Of a DNA stretch of 64,000 nucleotides, positions 17,432-27,205 are shown in pieces. The notes below the pieces were generated by a model. That model had not been told where the DNA came from, did not search any database, and saw only the letters and a list, made by a program, of their open reading frames with translations. Position numbers and translations under genes: made by a program. This stretch comes from Virgibacillus ndiopensis. Lineage in GTDB: Bacteria > Bacillota > Bacilli > Bacillales > Amphibacillaceae. Position 1 is the first letter of the stretch. Every line of letters begins with the position of its first letter. The DNA is taken from positions 744,001-808,000 of the forward strand of contig NZ_FZMZ01000005.1 in assembly GCF_900187325.1 (NCBI RefSeq), read 5' to 3'.

Positions 17432-18334
17432 TTAATATTCATCACTTCGAAAACCAAATTCACGTAATTGGTTTTGTTTGTTTCGCCAATCCTTTTGAAC
17501 CTTTATCCACAGTTCTAAATACACCTTTGTTCCAAGCAATGCTTCAATATCTTTGCGTGCGTTTTTTCCAATTGTTTTCAACATACTTCCTTGTTTTCCA
17601 ATTAAAATCCCTTTTTGTGTTTTTCTTTCAGTCACAATAGTTGCTTGGATGAAAATAGCATTTGATTCTCTTTTCTCGATGTTTTCAATTATTACTGCAA
17701 TGGAGTGGGGAATTTCCTCCCTTGTCAATTGCAAAACTTTTTCCCGAATTAACTCTCCAATAATAAATCGTTCTGGATGATCGGTAACTTGATCTTCTGG
17801 ATAATATTGTGGTCCTTCAGGTAAACGTTCCTTAAGTAGTTCAAGTAAATGAGTAACGTTATTTCCTTGTAAAGCTGAAATAGGGATTATTTCTTCAAAA
17901 TTATGTTTATCCTTGTACTTTTCAATTAATGGAAATAACTCGTCCGGGTGGATCAAATCAATCTTATTAATAATAAGAAAAACTGGTCGTTTAACCTTTT
18001 CTAATCGGTCCAAAATATATTGATCACCTTTGCCATAACCTTCATTTGCATTAATCATGAACAACACTGCGTCTACTTCATTCAATGTGTTTTCAGCTAT
18101 TTTTACCATAAAGTCCCCTAAGCGATGCTTCGGTTTGTGTATTCCTGGTGTATCAATGAAGACCATTTGTGCATCATCTTGTGTTAAAACACCTTGTATC
18201 TTATTTCGGGTAGTTTGAGCCTTATCACTCATAATTGCAATCTTTTGACCAATGACTCTGTTCATAAACGTTGATTTTCCTACGTTAGGTCTCCCGATTA
18301 TTGCAATAAAGCCTGATTTAAAGTTGTTTTCCAT
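17432..18334 (-). CDS. era: GTPase Era
   Basis: Era is an essential GTPase that binds 16S rRNA and helps assemble the 30S subunit. The 300-residue protein has G1 (Gly-Arg-Pro-Asn-Val-Gly-Lys-Ser, 14-21), G3 (Asp-Thr-Pro-Gly-Ile-His-Lys-Pro), G4 (Asn-Lys-Ile-Asp-Leu) and a C-terminal KH domain with Ile-Gly-Lys-Gln-Gly. A CGGAGG site precedes the ATG. Neighbours match B. subtilis except that cdd, which sits between dgkA and era there, is absent. Confidence 0.97.
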   Translation of the reverse strand: MENNFKSGFIAIIGRPNVGKSTFMNRVIGQKIAIMSDKAQTTRNKIQGVLTQDDAQMVFIDTPGIHKPKHRLGDFMVKIAENTLNEVDAVLFMINANEGYGKGDQYILDRLEKVKRPVFLIINKIDLIHPDELFPLIEKYKDKHNFEEIIPISALQGNNVTHLLELLKERLPEGPQYYPEDQVTDHPERFIIGELIREKVLQLTREEIPHSIAVIIENIEKRESNAIFIQATIVTERKTQKGILIGKQGSMLKTIGKNARKDIEALLGTKVYLELWIKVQKDWRNKQNQLREFGFRSDEY

Positions 18335-18599
18335 GCTGTATCCTCCGGTCCTCGAAAAGAAAAATGCTATACATATTCAATATTTTTTATAGGAGCTTTC
18401 CTTATGCTCGAGAGTATTTCTTTATGTTTATTTTATAATACTACAAATGCAATCTATTTTCATGCAATCGACAAAAGCTTTAAAAAGATTATTTACTTTA
18501 TCAAAAATTGACATAGATATTAAATATGTAGGGGATTTAAGGTAGATGCATAAAGCAGTGGATTTGGTGGGGAAAGCGACTATGTTGAAAAGATTCAAC

Positions 18600-18627
18600 G
18601 TAGAACCCTTTAATGTAAGGGTTCTAC
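18600..18627. repeat. hairpin at the dgkA stop codon
   Basis: gtagaaccctt (18600-18610) and aagggttctac (18617-18627) form a perfect 11-bp stem over a 6-base loop and overlap the dgkA stop. Neither strand has a T run after it, so it is not a classical terminator, although it could protect the mRNA end. Confidence 0.6.
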
Positions 18628-19004
18628 ATGAAAAAAATTAGCTTAGGTATAAAAATGATTAAACCGACAATAGCTGCAATTATTGCTGAAATTAAAACAG
18701 AACCTGCAGCAATATCTTTAATAACTTTTGCCTTAGGATGGATATCTGGCTTAAGATAATCGATTATTTGTTCAATGGCAGTATTGATCATCTCCGCTAT
18801 TAATACTAGTCCTATTACCAATAAAATGATAGACCATTCCAAAACCGACAAATGTAAAATAAATCCAATAATTATAACAATTGCAGCCGAACTAATATGA
18901 ATTTGGAAATTCCGTTCAGACTTGATAGTTTTCACAAGACCATTCCATGCATAAGAAAAACCGATTGAATTCTTTCCTTTTTTATCGTGTGAGCCCGAAT
19001 TCAT
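18624..19004 (-). CDS. dgkA: undecaprenol / diacylglycerol kinase
   Basis: This integral membrane lipid kinase in Gram-positives mainly phosphorylates undecaprenol for cell-wall carrier recycling. The 126-residue protein has the conserved Asn-Phe-Gln-Ile-His near residue 32 and the active-site helix Glu-Met-Ile-Asn-Thr-Ala-Ile-Glu near 71, with three hydrophobic segments. The start overlaps the end of ybeY by 23 bases and uses an AGAGGA site inside it. The catalytic Glu and Asn residues are present. Confidence 0.92.
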   Translation of the reverse strand: MNSGSHDKKGKNSIGFSYAWNGLVKTIKSERNFQIHISSAAIVIIIGFILHLSVLEWSIILLVIGLVLIAEMINTAIEQIIDYLKPDIHPKAKVIKDIAAGSVLISAIIAAIVGLIIFIPKLIFFM

Positions 19005-19446
19005 CTAAAATTTCCTCTTGTTTTTGAAACATTTGTGCTTCGTCTACGTTATTCATATGGTCATATCCTAATAAATGAAGAAAGCCATGAACGGTTAGAA
19101 AACCTAATTCTCGTTCAAACGAATGGTTATAATCTTCAGCTTGTTCTTTAGCTCTATCAACTGAAATGACAATATCTCCTAATGTGAGCGGCATATCATC
19201 TCCAACAACATTTAACTCCCCTTCTACTGTTTCTTGTAATGCAAAAGAAATTACATCGGTAGGTCTGTCTTGCTGGCGATAATTTCGATTTAATTCTTGG
19301 ATTTCATCATTATCAACAAAACTTACTGATACTTCTGCTTCATTAGAAATCCCTTCTTTTTTTGCAGCTAACAGCAATAAACGCTGTAACATGTCAATGT
19401 CATCAGTAGGAACTGTGTTAGTTTGATCATGAAAATCAATATACAT
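18982..19446 (-). CDS. ybeY: endoribonuclease YbeY
   Basis: YbeY is a zinc-dependent RNase needed for 16S rRNA 3' end maturation and 70S quality control. The 154-residue protein has the metal motif His120-Gly-Phe-Leu-His124-Leu-Leu-Gly-Tyr-Asp-His130 and the upstream Arg-Pro-Thr-Asp-Val-Ile-Ser-Phe block (61-68). A GGAGG site precedes the ATG. It sits one base from the pgpH stop and overlaps dgkA, clearly part of one operon. Confidence 0.96.
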   Translation of the reverse strand: MYIDFHDQTNTVPTDDIDMLQRLLLLAAKKEGISNEAEVSVSFVDNDEIQELNRNYRQQDRPTDVISFALQETVEGELNVVGDDMPLTLGDIVISVDRAKEQAEDYNHSFERELGFLTVHGFLHLLGYDHMNNVDEAQMFQKQEEILDEFGLTR

Positions 19447-19447
19447 G

Positions 19448-21592
19448 TTATTTTGCCTCCTTCATAGGATATTGAATTCTTGAATGGAATATCCCTTTTA
19501 AAGTTTCACAAATCGTCTTTTGAATCTTATTCAACTCTTTCATTGTAAGCGGACTCTCATTTAATTGTCCATCCATTAGCCGATCATTAATAATTGAAGC
19601 GACTATTTCCTCTATTTTTTGCTCTGTTGGTTCTTTTAATGATCGCACCGCCGCTTCAACAGAATCACAAATACATACAATCGCAGCTTCTTTTGTTTGC
19701 GGCTTTGGTCCGGGATAACGAAAATCAATTTCTTTTACATGTTTGTTCGTTTCTTTTTCTTTATAATAAAAGAATTTTAATAATGTTGTTCCATGATGCT
19801 GTAAAGCAATATCAATAATTTCTTTTGGTAATTTATGTTTTTTTAGCATCTTAGCCCCATCATATGGATGGTTTATAATAATTTCTGCACTTTGCCTTGG
19901 CTGTATGACATCATGCGGATTTTTAATGGATAATTGATTTTCTATAAAATAATGCGGTCTTACCGTTTTCCCAATATCATGATAATATGCCCCTACTCGA
20001 GCCAATAACCCATTTGCTCCTATTGCCTCACAAGCCGTTTCGCTTAAATTAGCAACCATAAGAGAATGATGGTATGTACCAGGTGCCTCCGTTAAAATCT
20101 TTCGTAATAGGGGCTGATTTGCACTCGATAATGATAATAACTTAATATCTGATAGAATTCCTAAGCCTGTTTCAAAAAACGGTAACAAACCGATTGTTAA
20201 TACAGCTGATAAAATAGCTGAAGCAAATCCAAAACCTGACTGATAAATTAGGTCACTTAGTGAATATTTTTCAAAGGAAAGAAATAAAAATAATAATACA
20301 GTAAAAATATTTACAACAGCCATTCCTATTCCAGCTTTTACAATAGCTAATCTATCTTTAACATTCATTAAGAAAATAATGCCACCAATTTGGGAGAAAA
20401 AGAAATAAATACCTGCTTCAACATTTAAAGACCCTGGAATTTCACCGTTAAAAATAATACTACCTAGTATAGCGTATAAAATTGCCAATACAATCGCTAA
20501 TCGTTCATGAATCAGCTGTTTTAGCAATAATGCACCGGTCGCTACAGGTACAACAAAGAATAATTGATTGATTTGCGTTGTGAAAAGGCTGGCAACTTTC
20601 ATCAATGCTATAACAATAAAACTTATTATTAAGATTGAAGCAACTGTCCCTTTGTCCAATTTCTTTATCTTGTCTATTAGATACATTTCATAGAAAATCA
20701 CACCCATGATTAATACAATTAACAAAGCTAAGCCTATTAGTGGATATATATTTCGTTCCTTGTTTAATAAACCTACTAATTTCAATTCTTCATAAATTTC
20801 ATTCGTGATGGTCTGTCCCTCTCGAACAATTATTTCCCCAGCCCTAATGACAACCGGCTCTACACTACTTGCAGCTTCTTTTCTTGCATCCATGGTTTTC
20901 TCTACATCAAAAAACGAATTTTCTACAACAGCGAATTCACTTAACGAAATTAATGCCTGTCTTACATTATTACCTACACTTGAATATTTTACTTTTTGTT
21001 TCAGCTCAGCTACAGCACTTTGAACATTTTCAGTTCGAACACCATTGTTTAATACTTCTGATAAAGAGGTGATAAACAACTTTTTAGCTTCCTCGCGTTC
21101 TTCCTGTGTTGCCTCGAGTAGATGAATTAACATGGAGTCATTAATCTTCTCCGTTATTTCAGGTGAAAGTATATTCTGAAGACGTTGCACCTTTTCCTGA
21201 GTAGTTAATGATACATCTTGTTTTTCATCGTTAGAATCCTGTACATTTTTTTCATTACTATCCTCTAACTTCTCAATTGCATCAAAAATTTCATTAATAT
21301 ACCCTATTTGTTCGTCAGTAGTTTCATTCGATATATTAAATCTGTCTTCAACTGACTGAACGGTTTCCCGGGTTTTTCGTGTTGTTTCTTTTTCATTCTC
21401 TATCGTTATTGGTGAACGTATTGTTTCTTTCGCATAGTTAAAACGTTCAATATCATACGTTTCTGTAAAAACATTATTTAAAGTTAGCATGAAAAAGAAG
21501 ATACCTAATACGACAACAGGTATTACAATTGTTATCCAAATTGATTTTAAATTTAATAAATAATCGATAAGCTTTGTTATCTTTTTCAGCAT
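19448..21592 (-). CDS. pgpH: c-di-AMP phosphodiesterase PgpH (YqfF)
   Basis: This membrane HD-domain phosphodiesterase degrades the second messenger c-di-AMP. The 714-residue protein has one N-terminal membrane segment, a large extracellular 7TMR-HDED domain (about residues 45-270), seven membrane segments (about 283-470) and a cytoplasmic HD domain with His-His-Ser and Tyr-Tyr-His-Asp-Ile-Gly-Lys near 510-540. A GAGGGG site precedes the ATG. It is downstream of phoH, the usual arrangement in Firmicutes. Confidence 0.95.
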   Translation of the reverse strand: MLKKITKLIDYLLNLKSIWITIVIPVVVLGIFFFMLTLNNVFTETYDIERFNYAKETIRSPITIENEKETTRKTRETVQSVEDRFNISNETTDEQIGYINEIFDAIEKLEDSNEKNVQDSNDEKQDVSLTTQEKVQRLQNILSPEITEKINDSMLIHLLEATQEEREEAKKLFITSLSEVLNNGVRTENVQSAVAELKQKVKYSSVGNNVRQALISLSEFAVVENSFFDVEKTMDARKEAASSVEPVVIRAGEIIVREGQTITNEIYEELKLVGLLNKERNIYPLIGLALLIVLIMGVIFYEMYLIDKIKKLDKGTVASILIISFIVIALMKVASLFTTQINQLFFVVPVATGALLLKQLIHERLAIVLAILYAILGSIIFNGEIPGSLNVEAGIYFFFSQIGGIIFLMNVKDRLAIVKAGIGMAVVNIFTVLLFLFLSFEKYSLSDLIYQSGFGFASAILSAVLTIGLLPFFETGLGILSDIKLLSLSSANQPLLRKILTEAPGTYHHSLMVANLSETACEAIGANGLLARVGAYYHDIGKTVRPHYFIENQLSIKNPHDVIQPRQSAEIIINHPYDGAKMLKKHKLPKEIIDIALQHHGTTLLKFFYYKEKETNKHVKEIDFRYPGPKPQTKEAAIVCICDSVEAAVRSLKEPTEQKIEEIVASIINDRLMDGQLNESPLTMKELNKIQKTICETLKGIFHSRIQYPMKEAK

Positions 21593-21668
21593 GCTTTTCC
21601 CCTCACCATCAGAAACGTATATACAGAAATAAGACCCAATTCATTAGGGTCTTACTTCGCGGAAATAT

Positions 21669-22628
21669 CTAATTCGTTTTCTCATAAGCATCAATAATAC
21701 GTTGTACTAAAGGATGTCTAACTACATCTGTTTGGTTTAAATGAATAAACGAAATTCCCTTTACATGGGATAAAAGTTGACTAGCCATCTGCAATCCTGA
21801 TTTCACACCTTTAGGTAGATCAACTTGTGTGATATCTCCAGTTATGACCATCTTCGACCCAAACCCTAAACGCGTCAAAAACATTTTCATTTGCTCTGGA
21901 GTTGTATTTTGAGCCTCGTCCAAAATAACAAATGCATCATCCAGTGTCCTACCACGCATATAAGCAAGTGGAGCTATTTCTATAGTTTCTCGTTCAATAA
22001 GCCGAGCAGTATGTTCAGCCCCTAAAACATCGTGTAAAGCATCATATAGTGGACGTAAGTATGGATCGACTTTTTCCTTTAAATCTCCTGGTAAAAATCC
22101 TAAACTTTCCCCGGCCTCCACTGCTGGACGAGTAAGAATAATTCGTTTTACCAATCCATTTTTCAACGCATGAACCGCCATTACTACTGCTAAATATGTC
22201 TTTCCAGTACCAGCTGGGCCAATGCCAAATACAAGGTCATTCGTTTTAATTGCTGCAATGTAACTTCTTTGCCCTAACGTTTTTACTCGTATGGACTTAC
22301 CTTTAACATTTTTTGTTATTTCATCTTCGAATAGCGTTTCCAATTGATTGATTTTGCCATTCTTAGCCAATTCAACTGCGTAAACAACATCGCGTTCTGA
22401 TATTGTTAATCCTTTACGAATAATAGATAAAAGAGTTAATAAAATATCCTGAACTAATGTAATATCATCAGTCGTTCCAGAAACGCTGACTTGTTCCCCT
22501 CTAGTTACAATTGAAACATTTAATTGTTCCTCAAGTTGTTTTAAATATTTATCGTTGGTACCAAATAATGCTAACGCTTCATTTGGATTTGTAATTTGTA
22601 GATCAATTGTATTTAGGTTCTCCGACAT
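21669..22628 (-). CDS. phoH: PhoH-family ATPase
   Basis: This is a cytoplasmic P-loop ATPase of the PhoH family, probably involved in RNA metabolism and often next to ybeY. The 319-residue protein has an N-terminal KH-like region, Walker A (Gly-Pro-Ala-Gly-Thr-Gly-Lys-Thr, 137-144) and Walker B (Val-Ile-Leu-Asp-Glu-Ala-Gln-Asn). The ATG at 22628 is preferred over an upstream TTG because AAGGAG lies 7 bases before it. It begins 2 bases after the yqfD stop. Confidence 0.95.
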   Translation of the reverse strand: MSENLNTIDLQITNPNEALALFGTNDKYLKQLEEQLNVSIVTRGEQVSVSGTTDDITLVQDILLTLLSIIRKGLTISERDVVYAVELAKNGKINQLETLFEDEITKNVKGKSIRVKTLGQRSYIAAIKTNDLVFGIGPAGTGKTYLAVVMAVHALKNGLVKRIILTRPAVEAGESLGFLPGDLKEKVDPYLRPLYDALHDVLGAEHTARLIERETIEIAPLAYMRGRTLDDAFVILDEAQNTTPEQMKMFLTRLGFGSKMVITGDITQVDLPKGVKSGLQMASQLLSHVKGISFIHLNQTDVVRHPLVQRIIDAYEKTN

Positions 22629-22630
22629 AA

Positions 22631-23848
22631 TCAATCTCCTTGTATTGGATCTGCTCTTGCTATATCTTCTTCTACCATCATATATAAGATTAATTTAACT
22701 TTACCATTCTCGGTTGTTTCTTGCAAAATTTTTTCTGATATTATTTTAGCATCTGGTTCCAGCCTCAACAATAGTTCACTTTTAGCTTGTTTAATTCCAA
22801 CATTGATCGCTTCTTCTTTCGTTCGTTTTACTTTATTATACGTCTTTTCATTTAAAGTGGTTTCAACAAAATTGATCGGCAATTCCCATTTAAAAAAGTT
22901 AATTGGATTTTCATTTATCTCTTTATGAATATTTTCATACTCAGGCTCACCAAATCCCCAAATCGGTACCTTAAAATCGCCAAACTTTAAGGAATACTTT
23001 TTTTCCTTTTCACCTGTAAGCAATTCAAAATTAGCATTTAATGGCACTGTAACTTCTGTTTTGTACCATGTTTCAGCAATTATCTCCCCTTCTGCTGTAA
23101 CATATTTTGATTTCCCCTCATTTTTCTTTTTATCTGATTCAGATTCCCCAGCAGGGTCAATTTTACCTGAAACTAGTATGTCTCCAGGCTCCACATAATC
23201 ATTTACCCTAACTTTTGAAAGCCCCTTTGATACGTACATATTCTTGATAACACCTTTTTTTGTTGCAACAAGGTTTCTTGGTCCTTGTACTTCTTTTTCC
23301 TTTACAATTGATTTCTCAACACCCTCAAGATAATAGGTTGTCCCTTTTTTACTCACACCAATCCACAGCAATTCCGGTATATCATTAACCAGCTTTTGTT
23401 GTAGGACACTTGGTGGAGCTTGGGATAGACTCCATGCTCCGGGATGAACACCATAATTATTCAATTGTTTTACAATTTTCTTTTCGGTGTCCTTTGATAC
23501 ACTTGTTATTTTTACTTCCCAGATTATATTTGATAAAAATATAATTAATAAAATGCTTATTAAAAGTCCAAAAACGATTTCTTTCCTTCGTGTTATTCGT
23601 TTTAACAAAAATGGGGTCCCTGACTTGTCTATAAAAGCTATCTTGTAATTAGTTTCTCTCCTAATTCGTTTAATATTTTTTATATCATGGAGCCTGACTT
23701 TTCCACTACACTCCGTTTTTCCTTGTTTTTTTATGTCCCATACAGGGACCCCTCTTTTCACGCATTTTTGAAAAAAAAGCTCTGGCTTGTGCCCTGTTAC
23801 TAATATAGTTACAGAACCAGTTATATACGATCCTTGTATCTTTTTCAT
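22631..23848 (-). CDS. yqfD: sporulation protein YqfD
   Basis: YqfD is a membrane protein of the mother-cell (sigma-E) sporulation programme in B. subtilis. The 405-residue protein has an N-terminal soluble region, one central membrane segment near residues 95-115, and a long extracytoplasmic C-terminal part. A Gly-Val-His-Pro-Gly-Ala block near 150 resembles the FtsQ/POTRA-like start of the family. The start was moved 26 codons inward from the longest frame to the ATG at 23848, which has an AAAGGAGG site. It is paired with yqfC. Confidence 0.92.
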   Translation of the reverse strand: MKKIQGSYITGSVTILVTGHKPELFFQKCVKRGVPVWDIKKQGKTECSGKVRLHDIKNIKRIRRETNYKIAFIDKSGTPFLLKRITRRKEIVFGLLISILLIIFLSNIIWEVKITSVSKDTEKKIVKQLNNYGVHPGAWSLSQAPPSVLQQKLVNDIPELLWIGVSKKGTTYYLEGVEKSIVKEKEVQGPRNLVATKKGVIKNMYVSKGLSKVRVNDYVEPGDILVSGKIDPAGESESDKKKNEGKSKYVTAEGEIIAETWYKTEVTVPLNANFELLTGEKEKKYSLKFGDFKVPIWGFGEPEYENIHKEINENPINFFKWELPINFVETTLNEKTYNKVKRTKEEAINVGIKQAKSELLLRLEPDAKIISEKILQETTENGKVKLILYMMVEEDIARADPIQGD

Positions 23849-23885
23849 GTCCGCCTCCTTTAAATAACATTCATTAATCTGGTTA

Positions 23886-24167
23886 TTATCCTGGTAAAAA
23901 CTTAACCTCTGTAATATTTCCTTCAAGTAAAATTTCTTCTGGTAACATTGTTTTCAATACAAACGATGATCCAAGAATTTGGATAAACCCTTTTTTTGTT
24001 TTTAGTTTAAGCTCCGTTTCAGAGTAAGTAACAAGTCCTTGATGATTCTCGATATAGACATGTATTTGTCCAATCATTGTAATCCGAGGTAGTTCCAGTA
24101 TTACATCGGAAGGAAGTGCCAGGTATTTCGTTAACCACGGACCTATTCGTTGATGCAAACTTTTCAC
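23886..24167 (-). CDS. yqfC: sporulation protein YqfC
   Basis: YqfC is a small partner of YqfD, with a YabP/YqfC fold. The 93-residue protein (GTG start) contains the family core Leu-Pro-Arg-Ile-Thr-Met-Ile-Gly-Gln near residue 27, Tyr-Ile-Glu-Asn-His, and a C-terminal Leu-Pro-Glu-Glu-Ile-Leu-Leu-Glu-Gly. The longest frame adds 15 codons, but the GTG at 24167 gives the usual family length and N-terminus and has a GAGGGGG site. The pair is sigma-E controlled in B. subtilis; I could not pick a convincing sigma-E promoter here. Confidence 0.9.
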   Translation of the reverse strand: MKSLHQRIGPWLTKYLALPSDVILELPRITMIGQIHVYIENHQGLVTYSETELKLKTKKGFIQILGSSFVLKTMLPEEILLEGNITEVKFLPG

Positions 24168-24223
24168 GTATACAGAGCCCCCTCTCACATTCATGTTTAT
24201 GATAATGAACAATAGATAAGAAC

Positions 24224-24275
24224 AAAAAAAGCCCCAAGGATAGAATGCACCATATGCACGCTTATTCCTTGAGGC
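24224..24275 (-). terminator. terminator of the sigma-W flotillin operon
   Basis: gccccaagga (24231-24240) pairs with tccttgaggc (24266-24275), with one G-U pair, enclosing further pairing. The minus strand then has a run of seven T (24224-24230 in reverse). It closes the yqeZ-floA-small gene operon just upstream of yqfC. Confidence 0.85.
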
Positions 24276-24287
24276 ACTTTAAGTAGC

Positions 24288-24788
24288 CTATTTTCTACGA
24301 TTTTCTATTACACTCTTATATGGCTTAACCGCTCTAGGTGGACCTAAAACTTCTGCCATAATAATACCATCAACCAATCCTTTTCCTGTCAAATTACGTT
24401 TAACCTGCTTTTTCATCTTTGTTTTTTGTTGAGTATCATAACGAACCTGTTTGTTAATCGTATTGCCAATGATAGCATCATGGTTAAGGTCTTCCTGAGA
24501 CGATTTCCGATTTGCATTCATTCGTTCTGCCAATTGCTGCATTTGTTTTTCTTGCTGTTCTTTCAATGTTTGCGTGTTTATAGATGCTTGAGTTGACGAT
24601 GAATGACGTTGCGATTGACCACTTCCGCCAGAGGGCGTTGTAGTCGGTTTTGGAACCTGATATGGTTTGTTATGTTCTCCATCAGAGTTCTTATTTGATT
24701 TATCTTTTAAAAAGCCAACAATACCGCCAATGATGGCTAAAACCACAAGAAAATTTCCGAAGATGGCATCAAATATCCCTTCCATCAT
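24288..24788 (-). CDS. membrane-anchored protein of the floA operon, unknown function
   Basis: This 166-residue protein has one N-terminal hydrophobic segment (about residues 8-26), a Lys/Asn/Ser/Gln-rich, probably disordered middle with possible coiled coil (about 74-96), and a conserved-looking C-terminus (Gly-Leu-Val-Asp-Gly-Ile-Ile-Met-Ala-Glu-Val-Leu-Gly-Pro-Pro). A strong AAAGGAGG site precedes two ATG codons. It takes the third place of the sigma-W operon, where B. subtilis has yqfB, and shares its terminator. It is probably a membrane-stress or flotillin-associated protein, but that is inference from position. Confidence 0.7.
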   Translation of the reverse strand: MMEGIFDAIFGNFLVVLAIIGGIVGFLKDKSNKNSDGEHNKPYQVPKPTTTPSGGSGQSQRHSSSTQASINTQTLKEQQEKQMQQLAERMNANRKSSQEDLNHDAIIGNTINKQVRYDTQQKTKMKKQVKRNLTGKGLVDGIIMAEVLGPPRAVKPYKSVIENRRK

Positions 24789-24820
24789 AGCCCACCTCCT
24801 TTACAGACAAGTTAGACCTA

Positions 24821-25813
24821 TTATTTATCGTTTTCTTCACTGTCATCTTTGGAAAGCTTTCCGATTGTGTCACGCATATCAGTATCAGCATCAATGTTTT
24901 TGTAGTTCATATAATCCATCACACCTAAATTACCAGAACGTAACGCTTCAGCAAGGGCTCGTGGTACATCAGCTTCCGCTTCAACAACTTTCGCACGCAT
25001 TTCTTCAACTTTTGCAACCATTTCTTGCTCTTGAGCAACAGCCATTGCACGTCTTTCTTCGGCTTTCGCTTGTGCAATATTTTTATCCGCTTCAGCTTGG
25101 TCTGTTTGTAAAATGGCTCCGATATTTTTGCCGATATCTACATCAGCGATATCAATCGATAAAATTTCAAATGCTGTTCCTGCATCTAATCCTTTACTTA
25201 ATACATTATGAGAAATCGAATCAGGATTTTCTAATACTTTTGTATGCGCCTCTGAACTACCAATTGTGCTAACGACACCTTCACCAACACGTGCAATAAC
25301 AGTCTCTTCACCGGCACCACCAACAAGACGATCGATATTTGCACGAACTGTAATTCTAGCTTTTGCTTTTACTTCAATACCATCCATCGCGATACCAGCA
25401 ATAAACGGCGTTTCAATTACCTTTGGATTTACACTCATTTGAACTGCTTCAAGAACGTCCCGACCAGCTAAATCAATAGCAGCTCCACGTTCAAAGCTTA
25501 GTTCAATATTAGCTCGGTGTGCAGCAATTAAAGCATTAACCACTCTATCAACGTTACCTCCAGCAAGATAATGACTCTCAAGTTGATTTGTTTGAACATT
25601 TAGTCCTGCTTTATGAGCCTTAATTAAAGGATTAATTACTCTTGAAGGCACGACTCGACGCAATCGCATCCCTACTAATGTAAATATTCCTACTTTAACA
25701 CCTGCTGCTAATGCACTAATCCATAGCATTACAGGTATAAACGTAAATAATACTGCAACTGCAATTATAATGACCCCGATTATTATAATCGGCATTAGTT
25801 GTTCTAATTCCAT
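24821..25813 (-). CDS. floA: flotillin-like protein FloA
   Basis: FloA scaffolds functional membrane microdomains and affects membrane fluidity and signalling. The 330-residue protein has an N-terminal membrane segment (about 8-35), the SPFH/PHB-like domain, and a C-terminal Glu/Ala-rich helical stretch (about 245-290) typical of flotillins. Length and sequence match B. subtilis YqfA. A TAGGAGG site precedes the ATG. It follows yqeZ by 32 bases in a sigma-W operon. Confidence 0.96.
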   Translation of the reverse strand: MELEQLMPIIIIGVIIIAVAVLFTFIPVMLWISALAAGVKVGIFTLVGMRLRRVVPSRVINPLIKAHKAGLNVQTNQLESHYLAGGNVDRVVNALIAAHRANIELSFERGAAIDLAGRDVLEAVQMSVNPKVIETPFIAGIAMDGIEVKAKARITVRANIDRLVGGAGEETVIARVGEGVVSTIGSSEAHTKVLENPDSISHNVLSKGLDAGTAFEILSIDIADVDIGKNIGAILQTDQAEADKNIAQAKAEERRAMAVAQEQEMVAKVEEMRAKVVEAEADVPRALAEALRSGNLGVMDYMNYKNIDADTDMRDTIGKLSKDDSEENDK

Positions 25814-25845
25814 TTCCTACTCCTCCTAAAATTTCTATTTATTTT

Positions 25846-27174
25846 TTATATTTCTCGAACGACAACACGAACTCCTTCTACTTTAACCACTCTTATAGAT
25901 TTATCCTTTTGAATAAAACTTCCTTCAGAAACAACATCTATACGTTCATTATCAAATGAAGCGATTCCAGAAGGACGTAACGGAGTAACAGTCACCCCCT
26001 CTAAACCAATAAGTTCTAATCGATTAACAGATGATACGTATCCCAATTCCGTAGAAGTTTGATCTTTTAAAATAATATGTCGGAAAAAACCTTTTTCCAT
26101 TCCAATCGTCTTAAACAAGATAATAGCTGCCACAATAGCGACTAGGAATGCAATACCAATACTCATTGACATATGCCCTAAATCCTGACCAGACAATAAC
26201 AGTGACCAAACAATTGATCCTATCCCCAATAATCCAACAATTCCGCCTGGCACAAAAAATTCCGCAATAATTAAAACAATACCTAAAACAAGCAAAATAA
26301 TTGCTTCAAATCCAGCTAATCCTGCAACGATATGCCCATAAAAGAACAAGACAAGTGACAGTAACCCCATTATTCCAGGAATACCAAATCCCGGTGAATA
26401 CAGCTCTACAATCAGACCAAGACTTGCTATAGACAAAAGTATTGGAACTACTACTGGATTCGTTAAAATTCCTGCAAGTTCTTCTGATAATGTAGGTTCC
26501 ATTTCAACAACTGTGGACTTACTTAAACCTAGTTCACCTAATAAGTCGACCCTATCCTCTACCGTACCTTTCGAATATTCCGTCTCAATTGCAGTTGAAG
26601 GATCTAATGTTAAAAACTCACCCTCTGGTGCCCCGTATTCTGGTAGGTCAATGTTAGGATCTGCCATTGCTGCAGCAAATAAAGGATCTCTCCCCTTGGA
26701 TTCTGCTGCACTTTTCATAGCTGAAAGCCATGCAGATTGAGCCTTTTTGTCGGCAGCTGTTCCATCCTGATTAATTACACCACTAGCACCCATTGTTGCT
26801 TGAGGATTCATATAAATTGAATCTGTATTTAAGGCAATATACGAACCTGCAGACAACGCTTGGTTTACAACATATGCTGTAGTAGGAATATCAAGATTTT
26901 GAAGGAGTTCGGCAATCTGGCCAGCTACATCAACCCGGCCACCAGGCGTATCAATTTCAAATATTATGTGATCAGCACCAGCTTCTCTAGCTTCCTTTGT
27001 TGCTCTGGTTAGGAAAGCTTCCAATCCCTTTTCGACTTCATCTTCAATAGGAATAACGTATACTAGCTTTCCATTGCCATCATTTTCGGCATGTACGACA
27101 TCGGTTTTATCTATTGATAATAACATAATAGCTAAAACTAATAATATGTATGTTAGCAACCTCCTTTTCAGCAA
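25846..27174 (-). CDS. yqeZ: NfeD-family membrane serine protease YqeZ
   Basis: This long NfeD protein works with the flotillin FloA. The 442-residue protein has a signal peptide (about residues 1-29), a ClpP-like protease domain with Glu-Ile-Asp-Thr-Pro-Gly-Gly (73-79) and Ala-Leu-Ser-Ala-Gly, in which Ser108 is the likely nucleophile, several membrane segments (about 230-355) and a C-terminal NfeD OB domain. The start is a TTG behind GGGGGTGG; the N-terminus is a good signal sequence. It is the first gene of the sigma-W operon and has its promoter just upstream. Confidence 0.93.
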   Translation of the reverse strand: MLKRRLLTYILLVLAIMLLSIDKTDVVHAENDGNGKLVYVIPIEDEVEKGLEAFLTRATKEAREAGADHIIFEIDTPGGRVDVAGQIAELLQNLDIPTTAYVVNQALSAGSYIALNTDSIYMNPQATMGASGVINQDGTAADKKAQSAWLSAMKSAAESKGRDPLFAAAMADPNIDLPEYGAPEGEFLTLDPSTAIETEYSKGTVEDRVDLLGELGLSKSTVVEMEPTLSEELAGILTNPVVVPILLSIASLGLIVELYSPGFGIPGIMGLLSLVLFFYGHIVAGLAGFEAIILLVLGIVLIIAEFFVPGGIVGLLGIGSIVWSLLLSGQDLGHMSMSIGIAFLVAIVAAIILFKTIGMEKGFFRHIILKDQTSTELGYVSSVNRLELIGLEGVTVTPLRPSGIASFDNERIDVVSEGSFIQKDKSIRVVKVEGVRVVVREI

Positions 27175-27205
27175 ATTATACCACCCCCTTTTACTCCTTG
27201 CTAAT

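Noticed and set aside
18546-18641. 31-codon plus-strand ORF ending inside dgkA on the other strand
   Set aside because: The AAGGTAG site is weak, the TTGACA at 18508 has no -10 box at a proper distance, and the end is just antisense to dgkA and its hairpin.
24167-24240. Sigma-E promoter for yqfC-yqfD
   Set aside because: A CATAAACA sequence can be picked out, but it matches the -10 consensus poorly and no good -35 is at the right distance.
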